From NCBI GenBank assembly GCA_003615045.1, contig ML014131.1, forward strand, positions 62,001-126,000: 64,000 bases of DNA. Reading direction: 5' to 3'. The notes under the pieces were generated by a model, which saw only the letters and a list, made by a program, of their open reading frames with translations, was not told the origin of the DNA and ran no database searches. The stretch's first letter is position 1. Every line of letters starts with the position of its first letter. Positions 63,901 to 64,000 of this stretch are shown here, in pieces. A program made the position numbers and the translations under genes. The DNA is from Caulochytrium protostelioides. Lineage: Eukaryota > Chytridiomycota > Caulochytriomycetes > Caulochytriales > Caulochytriaceae.

Positions 63901-64000
63901 ACCAAGACGTTTGCCGACAAAGCGGTTCCGCGCAAGGTGGCGGACAGTATCAAGAACAAGCTCGAGAAGTTCAAGCAGTACCTGCCGCTGGTACAGGTCC
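60901..64000 (+). CDS. Axonemal dynein heavy chain (DNAH3/7/12-like), 5' part
   Basis: Three exons are seen: 60901-61011, 61184-61419 and 61551 to beyond the right edge. The introns are 172 and 131 bp, both GTAAGT...TAG. The 932 visible residues are the N-terminal tail of a dynein heavy chain. The Pro/Ser-rich leader (about 105-150) precedes HQRYWFYVSKGLPDEAV, typical of single-headed inner-arm DNAH3/7/12 chains. The last part, PYRQLWDTVATFQQQYSGWL then MWRSLFKLTKTF, is the start of the DHC_N2 linker region. The AAA+ motor and stalk lie beyond the window. The protein would power inner-arm bending of the zoospore flagellum, and cytoplasmic dynein is excluded by these motifs. A further 5' exon cannot be excluded, but the ATG sits just after a promoter-like A/T tract. 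Confidence 0.88.

Noticed and set aside
1-64000. tRNA, rRNA, CRISPR arrays, prokaryotic operons
   Set aside because: Scanned by eye in the gaps and not found. The window is eukaryotic nuclear DNA with spliced genes.

Overview
The window is GC-rich nuclear DNA, most likely from a zoosporic (flagellated) fungus. The fungal evidence is a myosin-motor/chitin-synthase fusion, a fungal-type RRM+PUF protein (Puf2/Jsn1 type), a Kre9/Knh1-like secreted wall protein and a two-domain biotin-protein ligase with an amidotransferase-like N-terminus. The right edge holds the start of an axonemal inner-arm dynein heavy chain, so the organism builds flagella. Together with the GC content, long intronless genes and short GT-AG introns, this points to Blastocladiomycota, possibly an Allomyces or Catenaria relative. 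The genus is inferred and not proven. Layout from left to right: a WNK-type kinase (minus strand, C-terminus off the left edge); a 3.3 kb GC-rich gap; a tandem AAA+ ATPase resembling AFG2/SPATA5 (plus), convergent with a 2,013-residue RRM/PUF RNA-binding protein (minus). From 16 to 20 kb is an accessory-looking stretch. It has a decayed coding fragment possibly related to Fanzor-type transposon proteins, an AT-richer secreted orphan, and a Cdc1-type metallophosphoesterase pseudogene with three nonsense codons and a frameshift. Then come twinfilin (minus) and, divergently, a peroxisomal enoyl-CoA isomerase/hydratase with two introns and an SKL terminus. The middle is dominated by two giant intronless genes, the 1,853-residue chitin synthase and the 5,371-residue ribosome-assembly ATPase midasin. 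They are followed by biotin-protein ligase, which is convergent with the ERAD ubiquitin ligase HRD1 with only 68 bp between stop codons. The right part carries a three-exon GPI-anchored Kre9/Knh1-like protein, an unrecognised 1,200-residue Ser-rich protein with a 24-bp tandem repeat, and the 5' part of the dynein heavy chain. There is no operon logic. Most genes are conserved housekeeping genes (ribosome biogenesis, ERAD, actin, wall, beta-oxidation, flagellum). No rRNA, tRNA, CRISPR array or intact transposon was seen. Exon boundaries were inferred by eye from GT-AG signals and protein-family continuity.
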